Origin: an uncultured Lachnospiraceae bacterium
GTDB lineage: Bacteria; Bacillota; Clostridia; Lachnospirales; Lachnospiraceae
NCBI GenBank assembly: GCA_910583605.1
Contig: CAJTXN010000002.1
Coordinates: forward strand, 170,954-234,953
DNA length: 64,000 bases
Direction of reading: 5' to 3'
How positions within the stretch are numbered: the first letter of the stretch is position 1; each line of letters begins with the position of its first letter. Shown here one piece after another: positions 24,461-32,992 of this stretch. Under the pieces are notes generated by a model that had not been told where the DNA came from, did no database searches, and was given only the letters and a program-made list of their open reading frames with translations. Made by a program: the position numbers and the translations under genes.

Positions 24461-25807
24461 TTAGTCCTTTACAACGTGCTGCACGTTGATTTTGCCGGAA
24501 AACTTCGCCACGGTAGTGCTCGGCAGCTCTTTGTATTCCGGCTTTGTGATGATAACGCGGGTAGCTCCGATCGGGTTCTCTACCCAGTGAGGGCAGAGGA
24601 TCAGCTTCCTGAGCTCGTCGGGGTTTATATCCTGATCCAGCGTGGAGCCCTGCCAGTAAATATACCGGTTGATCGCTCCGTCCGGGCCTTCCACATTCTT
24701 GACGACTTCGGACTCGTTGGCCTTGGTCGTGTAGTAGGTGAGCTCTATGTCGTAAAGCTCGGTGGCCGGAGCCTCCACCTGCACCTTGTCCGTGAGCGGC
24801 CTCACGTCGTCGGCTGCGCAGCTTTTCAGCACGTCCTCCAGAATATCCTCGTCCGGCAGCTCGCCACCGGCGCATATAGGCACGATTTTGACGCGCCCGT
24901 ACATATTACGGGTGATCCTGATATTGACGGCCTCAGCGGCCGCCAGAGCGCCGGAGAGAGCCAGCGTCAGCAGCTCGTCGTCGTAGCTGGCCGTATAGTC
25001 GGTACCGGCCACGGCTTCGCCGCCGCCCGGCAGGTACACCACCAGCGTGTCCGGCAGCAGATTGGCACCGCCTTGGAAGGCGTGCCCCGCGTAGGTTTGC
25101 AGCGTCCGGATGATCGTTTCCTTTTCGGACTCCACCACGGCGTCGGTGACAAGAGGGTTTGCACTCAGCGCCCAGTATTTGTAGGCTTTGGCCGGGCCCG
25201 CGGTGCTGAGCTTGTTTTCTGCCTGCCGGATCCTTTCCCGGTATTCTTCGTCCCCTTCACGGTCGCCGCCACCTCCGGTGGCCTCGGTGTTTGTCACATA
25301 GTCGATCAGAGGCACGTCCGACACGTCAACGATCTGGGAGAGCTCCCCGATCGCCATGTCGTTATATTCTGCGCCCCCTTTTTCGGCGGTGGCCCCCACG
25401 TCCACGGTGAGGGCCCCGGCATATAGCACGACGGTGGCGTCTGTCAGGAAGTAGTGAACGAAGTCGCCAGTCACCCGGAGCCCGGCCGGTATGATGATAT
25501 TTGACGCCATGGACTCGGTGATACCGAAGCGCAGCGTCGTGGTGGCGTAGGTCGGATTGAGACGCGGCGTGTCCCGGTTTTCTCCCAGCGCGTCCAGAAC
25601 GGAGCCGCGGGCATATCGGAGCATTTTCTGGCGGCAGGCGTCGTTCACGCTGTTATAGACGGACACGATCACCTGAGCCAGAGACTCGCCGAAGATCCGG
25701 CGCTCGTCGCCGGGGTATAGCGGCTCCCGGACTCCGTTTTCCAGATCGCCCAGTATGGTGTCGTACACCTTCCCGGCGTCTGTTTCAATGAATTTGAGAT
25801 CACTCAC
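24461..25807 (-). CDS. baseplate assembly protein J (P2 gpJ-like)
   Basis: 448 aa. Family features are RIFGESLAQVIVSVYNSVND near the N-terminus, GLRVTGDFVHYFLTDATVVL, and the conserved GGGGDREGDEEYRERIR segment followed by STAGPAKAYKYWALSANPLV. It is a wedge component of the contractile baseplate. GTG start overlapping the previous stop (translational coupling). Confidence 0.9.
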   Translation of the reverse strand: MSDLKFIETDAGKVYDTILGDLENGVREPLYPGDERRIFGESLAQVIVSVYNSVNDACRQKMLRYARGSVLDALGENRDTPRLNPTYATTTLRFGITESMASNIIIPAGLRVTGDFVHYFLTDATVVLYAGALTVDVGATAEKGGAEYNDMAIGELSQIVDVSDVPLIDYVTNTEATGGGGDREGDEEYRERIRQAENKLSTAGPAKAYKYWALSANPLVTDAVVESEKETIIRTLQTYAGHAFQGGANLLPDTLVVYLPGGGEAVAGTDYTASYDDELLTLALSGALAAAEAVNIRITRNMYGRVKIVPICAGGELPDEDILEDVLKSCAADDVRPLTDKVQVEAPATELYDIELTYYTTKANESEVVKNVEGPDGAINRYIYWQGSTLDQDINPDELRKLILCPHWVENPIGATRVIITKPEYKELPSTTVAKFSGKINVQHVVKD

Positions 25808-26081
25808 CGTCCTTTTCCTCCTTTCTTCTGGTTATGTCCACAATAGTGTCAAAGTCGCCGCTTCGCGCTTCGGCGTCGGCAGCGACGGCCTCGCCGTCCA
25901 CCCGTGGCTCATAGGTTTGCAGCAGCCACTCCACGTCTGCGGCCGCTTCGTCTGCGGCGTCCGGCTGGTCGATCAGGGCACCGTCCCGTCCCCTGATCCG
26001 GTCGTATGATACCTCACCCCGCGTGATTTTCAGCAGATTGGTGGCGCATACCTCCGGGCGGCCGTTTCCTTTTGCTTGCAT
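25800..26081 (-). CDS. small baseplate protein
   Basis: 93 aa with strands then an acidic/basic tail. It lies where P2-type phages have gpW (gp25-like wedge), but the sequence (LLKITRGEVSYDRIRGRDGA) fits the short baseplate proteins of clostridial myophages better. Its stop overlaps the gpJ start by 8 bases. Confidence 0.6.
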   Translation of the reverse strand: MQAKGNGRPEVCATNLLKITRGEVSYDRIRGRDGALIDQPDAADEAAADVEWLLQTYEPRVDGEAVAADAEARSGDFDTIVDITRRKEEKDGE

Positions 26082-26093
26082 GGCCTCCCTCCT

Positions 26094-26780
26094 TTACACG
26101 AGCGTGACTTCGCTCAAAAATACCCAGCTGTTGATCCCGTCAGGGTGGCCGAGCAGTACCTTGTTCTGGCTTTCCTTGATCTGGCTCACCTTATGGCTGC
26201 GCTCTTTTACCCAGCCGGGGATTGTCTGGCCGGTTGCGTATTTTTGGCCGGTTGGCCTTACATAGCAGCCGACGGTGATTGTTTTTGTTGCCGCCTTTTC
26301 CACGGCTTTGTTCTCGGTCTTTTTCGCAGACTTGGCCGAGGTGCTGGCTCCCACTTTCAGAGCTGAGGTGCTCACTTTCACGCTGGTGGTGTCCGAATCG
26401 TACTCTTTGAACTCGAAGGATAGCGTCGCCAGCCTCATGCGGCCGAAGTCGTCGGTCTTGACGTTGTTCACGCTTACCTTGCGGAGCTGGAGCTTCGGGC
26501 CCAGCTTTTTGCCGCCCAGATAGAAATAATTTACTTTTGTAACGAGCTTTTTCCAGCTCTCAATTTCGGCCCTCACGTCCACGCCTGCGCCGCTATGCAG
26601 CACGGTGGTGAAGCTGAGGGGGAAAAGGTCGGTGCCGCGCTCGTTGGTGGTTTTCTTTTCCTCTGTGCTGGTGTTGTTATCTGCTACCTGCGAATAAGAA
26701 AAGGCCAGCCCCTCCAGAGCGACGACTTTCTGCGGTGTTACGGCCCATGTTTTCGGGCCCCATTTTGCCATTGTCGCCAT
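26094..26780 (-). CDS. phage tail assembly protein (GpU-like N-terminus, SH3-like C-terminus)
   Basis: 228 aa from the ATG at 26780, after AAAGGAGG. The N-terminal about 130 residues (GAGVDVRAEIESWKKLVTKV, FYLGGKKLGPKLQLRKVSVN) resemble P2 gpU-like tail-terminator or assembly proteins. A Lys/Ser/Ala linker leads to a compact C-terminal domain (CYVRPTGQKYATGQTIPGWV, RSHKVSQI, INSWVFLSEV), possibly wall-interacting. Confidence 0.6.
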   Translation of the reverse strand: MATMAKWGPKTWAVTPQKVVALEGLAFSYSQVADNNTSTEEKKTTNERGTDLFPLSFTTVLHSGAGVDVRAEIESWKKLVTKVNYFYLGGKKLGPKLQLRKVSVNNVKTDDFGRMRLATLSFEFKEYDSDTTSVKVSTSALKVGASTSAKSAKKTENKAVEKAATKTITVGCYVRPTGQKYATGQTIPGWVKERSHKVSQIKESQNKVLLGHPDGINSWVFLSEVTLV

Positions 26781-26793
26781 GTGATCCCTCCTT

Positions 26794-27141
26794 TTAGTTC
26801 GGCCCGCTGGTTTCTCCATGCACGCCGGTGTGGGTGTGCTTTCTCAGGCTTATGCCTGCGGCCGTCACGTCGCCGTCTGGCACGGCTGCGGTTATGGTTC
26901 CGGCCGTCAGCTTCGGCAGATACTCGCCCCACTCGCCGTCGGCACGTCCGAGCAGCAGCCCGGTGGAGTCGTCAAAAACGACGTACACCACGGCCGTGCC
27001 CTTCTGGAGCTTTCCGGTGTCACCACGGAGGTGCCACGGGATCACGATCTTGGCGGTCGGCTTTGCGCTTGCGTCCGAAGGCACCACGCGGGCGGTGTTT
27101 CCCTCAATGCCCGCGATCGTCCCTTTGTTTATTTGTCCCAT
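26794..27141 (-). CDS. baseplate spike/hub-like protein (gpV-type)
   Basis: 115 aa. An OB-fold-like core (GTIAGIEGNTARVVPSDASA, TAVVYVVFDDSTGLLLGRADGEW) and a His-rich end (LRKHTHTGVHG) match short phage spike proteins, in which HxH residues bind a metal at the tip. Position after gpD fits a central spike. Confidence 0.75.
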   Translation of the reverse strand: MGQINKGTIAGIEGNTARVVPSDASAKPTAKIVIPWHLRGDTGKLQKGTAVVYVVFDDSTGLLLGRADGEWGEYLPKLTAGTITAAVPDGDVTAAGISLRKHTHTGVHGETSGPN

Positions 27142-28059
27142 TTAATAGCCCTCCAGTAGATCCCTGAAATAAACGGTTGACTTGTTCCCCACGAAGTCGT
27201 GCCGGACTTTATGTACAAACACAGTGCCGTCCCACATGCCCGCCTTCGCGGTGCTGATTGTCACCAGACTGGCCGCAGCGTAGCCCGTCATTAGAGCCTT
27301 GGAAAACTGGCCCGTTCTGCCGTACTTATTGGCGTTCCTGAGCAGCCCCTTGGCGAAGCGGGCCGCCTCGGCGTTGCTGGTGGCTTTGATTGCGATTTCC
27401 GGCCGCAGCACGGCGCTGTTTGAAGCGTCGGCCACGAATTTGCCGGAGAAGCTGCCGCTTGCGATCTCGCAGGATCCGTACATGGTTTCGCGGTCGTCCG
27501 CGTACTGAAAAACGCCGTTTTCGTCGATCTCCATACTCCCCGCCGGTGCCTGCCCCTCAATGTATTGCTCATTGTAGGCCAGCAGGGCCCCGTCAAATAT
27601 GAGCATTTGGCAGCCCTCCAGCGTGCAGAGGCGGGAAAAGAGGGCGAAGTCGCTCTCATTTTCCTGCTGTATGTACGGGTATAGCTGATCCTCGCAGCCG
27701 TAGTTTTTGAAGTCGAGGCCGTGGCCTGCGGCAAATTCATTTGCCAGCTGTAAAAAGCGCACGCCCTCCCAGCTTTTTGACTTTCGGATCTTGCCGGTCT
27801 TTGGCATTGACATGGCCCGGATCGTAAAAAGTCCGTTTTCGGGTTTCATGGAGTGTATGAACATTTTCCCGGTGTCGCTTGCGCCTTCTTTGAAGCGCAC
27901 CGTGTCACCGGCTGCCGGTTGCCATTTACTCCACACGCCCTTGGTGTCGTTGAAACGGATCACGAGCGTGTCGGCTTGCTTTTCTGCGAACATTTCATGC
28001 ACGCAGTAGTTCACCGACACGTCGTTGTATATGTCCGTCCCGTTGTAGAAAAAGTTCAA
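27142..28059 (-). CDS. late control D / tail hub protein (P2 gpD-like)
   Basis: 305 aa. Family signature in the middle: VRFLQLANEFAAGHGLDFKN and QQENESDFALFSRLCTLEGC. It forms the baseplate hub in contractile tails. TTG start overlapping the gpX stop (TTGA), so translation is coupled. Confidence 0.85.
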   Translation of the reverse strand: MNFFYNGTDIYNDVSVNYCVHEMFAEKQADTLVIRFNDTKGVWSKWQPAAGDTVRFKEGASDTGKMFIHSMKPENGLFTIRAMSMPKTGKIRKSKSWEGVRFLQLANEFAAGHGLDFKNYGCEDQLYPYIQQENESDFALFSRLCTLEGCQMLIFDGALLAYNEQYIEGQAPAGSMEIDENGVFQYADDRETMYGSCEIASGSFSGKFVADASNSAVLRPEIAIKATSNAEAARFAKGLLRNANKYGRTGQFSKALMTGYAAASLVTISTAKAGMWDGTVFVHKVRHDFVGNKSTVYFRDLLEGY

Positions 28060-28301
28060 GTGTCGCCCTCGTCGTCAGCTCCCCGACGCCACGGCGGCAG
28101 AGTTTCCGGCGTCTCTGCGTCCTCGACGATCGGCAGCCGGAGGGCCACGTTCGCGTCGAAGATTATCACGTCCGCATAGTCGGGGTTAAAATCTATGATA
28201 TAGTGGGCGAGCTTTTCGTCGCCGTACATGTCGAGGGCCAGCGCGTCGAAGGTGTCGCCCTCGCGCGTGGTATATTCCTTGTAGGCTGTTACCCTACGCA
28301 T
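28056..28301 (-). CDS. tail protein X (LysM-like)
   Basis: 81 aa with the gpX/LysM pattern: EYTTREGDTFDALALDMYGD followed by HYIIDFNPDYADVIIFDANV. The Asp-rich C-terminus is unremarkable. It overlaps the tape-measure stop. Confidence 0.85.
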   Translation of the reverse strand: MRRVTAYKEYTTREGDTFDALALDMYGDEKLAHYIIDFNPDYADVIIFDANVALRLPIVEDAETPETLPPWRRGADDEGDT

Positions 28302-31300
28302 ATTGCGCCACCTCCCGCATTTGAATAAATTCCTCCAGCCAGTCGAAGAACTCGGCCTCGTGCGCCCTGAGCTGTGCCATAAAGTCGTCTGTGTCGTCGC
28401 CGGTGTTTCCCGTCTGGATCTGTGGGCTCCATGTGAAGCCGGAGAAGTCGTAATAGATCACCGTGCTGGCGTCGTTTGCAAGACTTCCCAGAGAGAAGTC
28501 GTCCAGCGTGAGCAGCTTCCCGGCCGTGCTCGTTAGCCCTGCGCCTTCCCCGGCAGACGTGCCGAGGGTTCCGAGCATTTGTCCGGCTCTTTCCCAGATT
28601 GCCACGTTTTCGTCGTGGTATCTCTTATCGAACGAGATCACCGCCTCCATGCCCGCCTCGCCTGCGATTGATACGCCGTCGGTAAAGCCGCCGCTTGCGA
28701 GCATTGGTATGGTGGGGATATTGATCCCGAAGGTGTTGCCGCCTACGACGGGCACCCAGTCGGGGATTGTCACGCTCACACTGTTGAGCGCTCCGATCGC
28801 CTTGTTAATCAGGCCGATCACGGCGTTGATCGGTGCCTTTACAATAGCCACGAGGCCGTCCCAGAGGCCGCCGAACACTTGCACGATCCCGTTCCACGCT
28901 TGGCTCCAGTTCCCGGAAAATACGCCGGTGATGAAGTCGATCAGCCCTTGGAAAACAGAGGTCAAGCTCTGAATGATAGGCTGGATCGCCTGAATGGCTG
29001 CACCGAGCACTGAGGTGATAACATTCGCCACGGCCGAGAGGATCGGCATAATCGGCTCTAAAATGGTGGAGATTAGCGTTGCGAATATCTCAATAAGCGG
29101 CTGGATCGCTGCCATAATGAGGTTCAGGATCGGCTCCACCAGTGAAATGATGAGGTTCAAAATAGGCTGCAAGAGTGAGATCACCATGTTAAGGATCGGT
29201 GTCAGCGCGTTGAGGATTTCCACGAGCACCGGCAGCACGGCGCTGATTATCTGCGTTATGATCGGCAGTATCGTGTTGATTAGCTGGATCAGGACGGGCA
29301 GCACGGCCTCCACGATCTGAGTGATGATCGGGAGAATGGCCTGCACGAGCTGGAGCAGCACCGGCAGCACAGCCTCGATTATCTGCATAACGAGCGGCAG
29401 CAGTTGGTTGATAACGTCCACCAGAACGGTGAGCACGCTCTCAATAATCTGCGTCAGCACGGGGAGCAGTTGGTCGATCAGACTGATAATAACCGGCAGC
29501 AGCTCAGAAATAAGCTGGATCAGGATCGGCAGCACGGCGCTGATTATCTGCGTTATGATCGGCAGTATCGTGTTGATTAGCTGGATCAGGACGGGCAGCA
29601 CGGCCTCCACGATCTGAGTGATGATCGGGAGAATGGCCTGCACGAGCTGGAGCAGCACCGGCAGCACAGCCTCGATTATCTGCATAACGAGCGGCAGCAG
29701 TTGGTTGATAACGTCCACCAGAACGGTGAGCACGCTCTCAATAATCTGCGTCAGCACGGGGAGCAGTTGGTCGATCAGACTGATAATAACCGGCAGCAGC
29801 TCAGAAATAAGCTGGATCAGGATCGGCAGCACGGCCTCGGCTATCTGCCCGAAGGCGGTCAGGACGGTGCTTGCTATTTCCGAGATCAGCGGCATGAGCT
29901 GGTTCAGCATGTCGCTGATTTTGCCGCCCAGCTCCGAAAAGCTGCCTTGCAGTTCCTCCCATACGGCTGTCACATTGTTGCGGAAGTCCTCGTTTGTTTC
30001 CCATAGGTACATAAAGCCAGCAGCCAGCGCGGCCACTATGGCGATTATTGCCAGCACGGGGCCGGGGATAGCAGCGATCGCAGTCTTGAAGCCTGAGAAA
30101 GCCCCGGAGATTTTGCTGATCTGCCCCACGATTGAGCCCCATTTCATAGCAGCGATCACGGAGCCGATCGTTCCCAAAATTATGCCGACTTCTGGCAGGT
30201 GGGAGAGCAGCCATTCGACTGCCGGGCCCACGCGCTCGTTGACGAAGTTCACGGAGTCTTTAATGGCAGGCGTCAGCTTTTCGGCGATTGGCTGCACCAC
30301 TTCGGCCTTGACAGTCCGGCCCAGTTGGGAGAGTGAGCTCTCCAGTGTATCGTAGGCGGCGCTGTCCATTTGTGCCATAGCGTCCGAGGCGCTGTTTATA
30401 GCCCCCTCCGTATTGGAGAGGGCGAGCACCGCCTCTTGGCCCAGATCCTCGTACATGGTGCCCAGCAGGCCCACGCCTATGTTGTAGCCTTCGGTTGTGG
30501 TTTCGAGCCCGTCGAGCTCGTTCACCAGCATGTTAAACACTTCTTTGGCGCTGTCGCCGCCTTTGCTCCAGTCCTCTGATACCTTTTCCCATGAAAAGCC
30601 GAGGGCCTCCACGGCGTCCTTTGCGGATCCGTCGCTCATTCTTATGTTGAACTCCTTCACCGCGTCGCCGAGCTTATCGACGCTCCATGTGCCGGACTCT
30701 ACACCGTTTGCCAGCATGTTGAACATGTCGTCGGCGCTGTATCCTGCGTTTTTGAATTGGACGCTGTACTCGTTGATCGTGTCCAGAAGGTCGTCGTTTT
30801 GGTTGAGTCCTTTCTGCGCTCCCTGCACTATGAGGTTGAAGGCTTGATTGGAGGTTATGCCGAATTGATCCATGAGGCTATTCACGCCCCGCATACTTTC
30901 CATAATGTCGAAGCCGAACACGTCCTCCAGTGCGATCGCGTTCTTGGTTACGTTCGCCAGTGAAGCGTTGTCGAGGTCGTCCGTCATTTGGATCACGGTG
31001 CTGAGCTTCTCGGAAACGTCGCCGAGGCTCTCACCATAGTTGGCGTTGTAAACCTCGTACATTACGTCCTCGAAGCCTTCCATTTCGGAGGACGTGGCCC
31101 CGGTTCTTGCCTCCAGCATAGCCAGAGCGCTGTCGCCCTCGGTTGCCAGCTCCTTGAAGGCGTCCACCGCCTTGTTGATTGCCTCCGTTGCAAGGTTGGC
31201 AATAACATTTTTCAGCACGGTGTAGCCTTCGCTGGAGTCCTCGGCCTGCTGCCCGGCGTCCTCCATGGTGTCGCCGAGTCGGTCGGCTGCCCGCTCTGCG

Positions 31301-31839
31301 TTTTCAAGCTGCTGCCGGTTCTCGCCCAGCTCTCCAGACAAGCGGCCGATCCGGCCTGCGAGCTCTTGGGCCTCGTCGGAGCTTTCGCCTTGTTCGAGCA
31401 CGAGGTTGGCGTATTCTCTTTGAAGTGCTTCGAGATCGTCCTGCTGCTTGCTTATGGTGCGCTGCAGCGCCTCGTATGCGTCGGCGGTGTCGTCCTGCGC
31501 GTCGATCAAGTCTCTGGCGGCACGTTCGGCCGCTTCGAGGGTGTCCCGGTTCTCGTCCAGCTCGTCGCTCAGGTCTTGGATCCGGCTGGCAAGTTGGCGG
31601 GCCTCGTCGGAACTTTCCCGGCCGCTCACGATATAGTCAGCATATCCACGTTGCAGGCTCCTGAGCACGGACTCCTGAGCGCCGATTTCGTCGGCCAGCC
31701 TTGCAGCGGCACCAGCGCTTTCCAGTGTTTCCTCGCTCATTTCCTCCAGCCGGTCAATAGCCTGCCGGATCGCCTGCTGTAAAGAAGGACTGAGGGTACC
31801 GGCGATTTCGATTGTAGATTGTAAAGTCCTGCCCGCCAC
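28294..31839 (-). CDS. tape-measure protein
   Basis: 1181 aa from a GTG at 31839 preceded by GGAGGTGA. Long coiled coils (about 1-230, with two related ER.ANLV/ALQR units), then a tape-measure core (about 240-560), a hydrophobic segment (about 590-625), and a long hydrophobic region of 11-residue repeats (LLPVLTQIIES type, about 650-960). A Gly-rich C-terminal part follows. It sets tail length and probably forms the DNA channel. A 297-bp exact tandem duplication adds 99 residues. Confidence 0.92.
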   Translation of the reverse strand: MAGRTLQSTIEIAGTLSPSLQQAIRQAIDRLEEMSEETLESAGAAARLADEIGAQESVLRSLQRGYADYIVSGRESSDEARQLASRIQDLSDELDENRDTLEAAERAARDLIDAQDDTADAYEALQRTISKQQDDLEALQREYANLVLEQGESSDEAQELAGRIGRLSGELGENRQQLENAERAADRLGDTMEDAGQQAEDSSEGYTVLKNVIANLATEAINKAVDAFKELATEGDSALAMLEARTGATSSEMEGFEDVMYEVYNANYGESLGDVSEKLSTVIQMTDDLDNASLANVTKNAIALEDVFGFDIMESMRGVNSLMDQFGITSNQAFNLIVQGAQKGLNQNDDLLDTINEYSVQFKNAGYSADDMFNMLANGVESGTWSVDKLGDAVKEFNIRMSDGSAKDAVEALGFSWEKVSEDWSKGGDSAKEVFNMLVNELDGLETTTEGYNIGVGLLGTMYEDLGQEAVLALSNTEGAINSASDAMAQMDSAAYDTLESSLSQLGRTVKAEVVQPIAEKLTPAIKDSVNFVNERVGPAVEWLLSHLPEVGIILGTIGSVIAAMKWGSIVGQISKISGAFSGFKTAIAAIPGPVLAIIAIVAALAAGFMYLWETNEDFRNNVTAVWEELQGSFSELGGKISDMLNQLMPLISEIASTVLTAFGQIAEAVLPILIQLISELLPVIISLIDQLLPVLTQIIESVLTVLVDVINQLLPLVMQIIEAVLPVLLQLVQAILPIITQIVEAVLPVLIQLINTILPIITQIISAVLPILIQLISELLPVIISLIDQLLPVLTQIIESVLTVLVDVINQLLPLVMQIIEAVLPVLLQLVQAILPIITQIVEAVLPVLIQLINTILPIITQIISAVLPVLVEILNALTPILNMVISLLQPILNLIISLVEPILNLIMAAIQPLIEIFATLISTILEPIMPILSAVANVITSVLGAAIQAIQPIIQSLTSVFQGLIDFITGVFSGNWSQAWNGIVQVFGGLWDGLVAIVKAPINAVIGLINKAIGALNSVSVTIPDWVPVVGGNTFGINIPTIPMLASGGFTDGVSIAGEAGMEAVISFDKRYHDENVAIWERAGQMLGTLGTSAGEGAGLTSTAGKLLTLDDFSLGSLANDASTVIYYDFSGFTWSPQIQTGNTGDDTDDFMAQLRAHEAEFFDWLEEFIQMREVAQYA
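29231..29824 (-). repeat. 297-bp tandem duplication inside the tape-measure gene
   Basis: 29231-29527 and 29528-29824 appear identical base for base. Each unit encodes 99 aa, or nine 11-residue repeats, so the duplication keeps both reading frame and repeat phase. Confidence 0.9.
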
Positions 31840-31843
31840 GTCC

Positions 31844-31972
31844 TCACCTCCGTTTCACATGCTTGGGCTTTCGTCCTATTGGCGGCCGCTTTTTCTCTTG
31901 GCGTTTCCGTTCCTCCGCGAGATCCTCGGCGGCCTCTGCATATTCCAGAATAAAGTCGGTTACTCTTTTTCT
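31844..31972 (-). CDS. tail chaperone extension reached by -1 frameshift (E')
   Basis: An open frame without its own start overlaps the end of the chaperone gene in the -1 frame. It encodes ERKRVTDFILEYAEAAEDLA and continues to a TGA at 31844, just before the tape-measure Shine-Dalgarno. Just before the chaperone stop lies GAAAAAGAG, where an AAA codon can slip back by one base. Chaperone frameshifting before the tape measure is conserved in many tailed phages (P2 E/E', lambda G/GT). Confidence 0.65.
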   Translation of the reverse strand, partial: RKRVTDFILEYAEAAEDLAEERKRQEKKRPPIGRKPKHVKRR

Positions 31973-32397
31973 TTCGAGGTCGGACGTGCTGGTGTGGTAG
32001 ACTCTGGCGTAGTCTCGGTAGGCTCGTCGGAGTCGTTTTCCTGTTGTTCCTGCTCCGATGTGAGAATAAAATTTCGGCCGATCGCCATTACCTCCACAAC
32101 GTCGCGCCCCTTGATCCTCTCCACGTCGGAGAAGTCATAGGACGGGTTCACGGCTATGATCGCAGCGAAGCCGAGGTATAAGTGCAGGCCCACGTCAAAC
32201 TCGGCCGCCGGGGTGATCGTGGTGTTTTTCATGCCTGCGGCTGCCTTTTTCTTGGCCTCTGCCGTGGCGAAAAGGATCCCGTCGATCTCGTTCGAGTCGT
32301 AGGTCACTTCCTTGACTTCCTTCCCGTCAATCATTACCGGGTTTTTGAGCGGCAGCGTGCCCTTGAAATAGTTCCTTTTGTCTTTCTTTTCTTTCAT
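31960..32397 (-). CDS. tail assembly chaperone (E)
   Basis: 145 aa. A core with PLKNPVMIDGKEVKEVTYDS and YLGFAAIIAVNPSYDFSDVERIKGRD is typical of gpE-type chaperones, followed by a Glu/Thr/Pro-rich tail. It lies between tail tube and tape measure, the standard place. Confidence 0.75.
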   Translation of the reverse strand: MKEKKDKRNYFKGTLPLKNPVMIDGKEVKEVTYDSNEIDGILFATAEAKKKAAAGMKNTTITPAAEFDVGLHLYLGFAAIIAVNPSYDFSDVERIKGRDVVEVMAIGRNFILTSEQEQQENDSDEPTETTPESTTPARPTSKEKE

Positions 32398-32420
32398 GGT
32401 TTGGCTCCTTTCAAAAAATC

Positions 32421-32450
32421 AGGCCCGCCAGAGAGAAGTCCGGCGGGCCC
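32421..32450 (-). terminator. attenuating terminator after the tail-tube gene
   Basis: Minus strand GGGCCCGCCGG paired with CTGGCGGGCCT, then TTTTTT. It would make sheath and tube more abundant than chaperone and tape measure. Confidence 0.75.
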
Positions 32451-32468
32451 GTTGGTGTTTGGTTTTAC

Positions 32469-32978
32469 TTATAGCAGGCTGTTGATCTCGGCCATGTAGT
32501 CCTTGCCGTTAATGCGGAGGATCTGGCTGAGCCTATCCACGCACATGTACTCGGTGCCGTTCGCGTAAATCTGCTGGCGCGTCACGTTGTAGGTGTTCTC
32601 TGCCTCGGTGGCGGATCCCACTTCGACGCCCAGTTCCGGCAGCGCTCCCGGCAGGGTGCGCACAAACGCCTTGCAGCCTTCGTTCGTCTGGGAGCCGTCG
32701 GACTTGACGACGTTCTGTACCCAGCGAAACTCAAGATTTTGCTTTTCGAGCTTACTCAGGCGGCTGAGCCCCATGTCCACGCCGATCTTCGTGATCGCAA
32801 GCTCCATATTTTCCAGAAGCCCGATCAGCGGCACGGTCAGGTTCCCCATGGCCTGAACGTCGGCTGTTAAAAACTCAATGCCCGGCAGCGTGAAGGTCAC
32901 GTCCTTGGCTACCAGAACGCCGCCGGAGTAAACGGTGTCGGCCACTACCGGCCCTTTAATATCTAACCATTGTCCCAT
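32469..32978 (-). CDS. major tail tube protein (P2 FII-like)
   Basis: 169 aa. GVLVAKDVTFTLPGIEFLTA near the N-terminus and QNLEFRWVQNVVK fit the phage tail-tube (FII) family. AAGGAGG precedes the ATG. It directly follows the sheath gene. Confidence 0.88.
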   Translation of the reverse strand: MGQWLDIKGPVVADTVYSGGVLVAKDVTFTLPGIEFLTADVQAMGNLTVPLIGLLENMELAITKIGVDMGLSRLSKLEKQNLEFRWVQNVVKSDGSQTNEGCKAFVRTLPGALPELGVEVGSATEAENTYNVTRQQIYANGTEYMCVDRLSQILRINGKDYMAEINSLL

Positions 32979-32992
32979 TCCTTTGCACCTCC

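Noticed and set aside
29231..29824. Insertion or mobile element inside the tape-measure gene
   Set aside because: The repeated DNA is the gene's own 11-residue repeat sequence in frame, so it is a tandem duplication.
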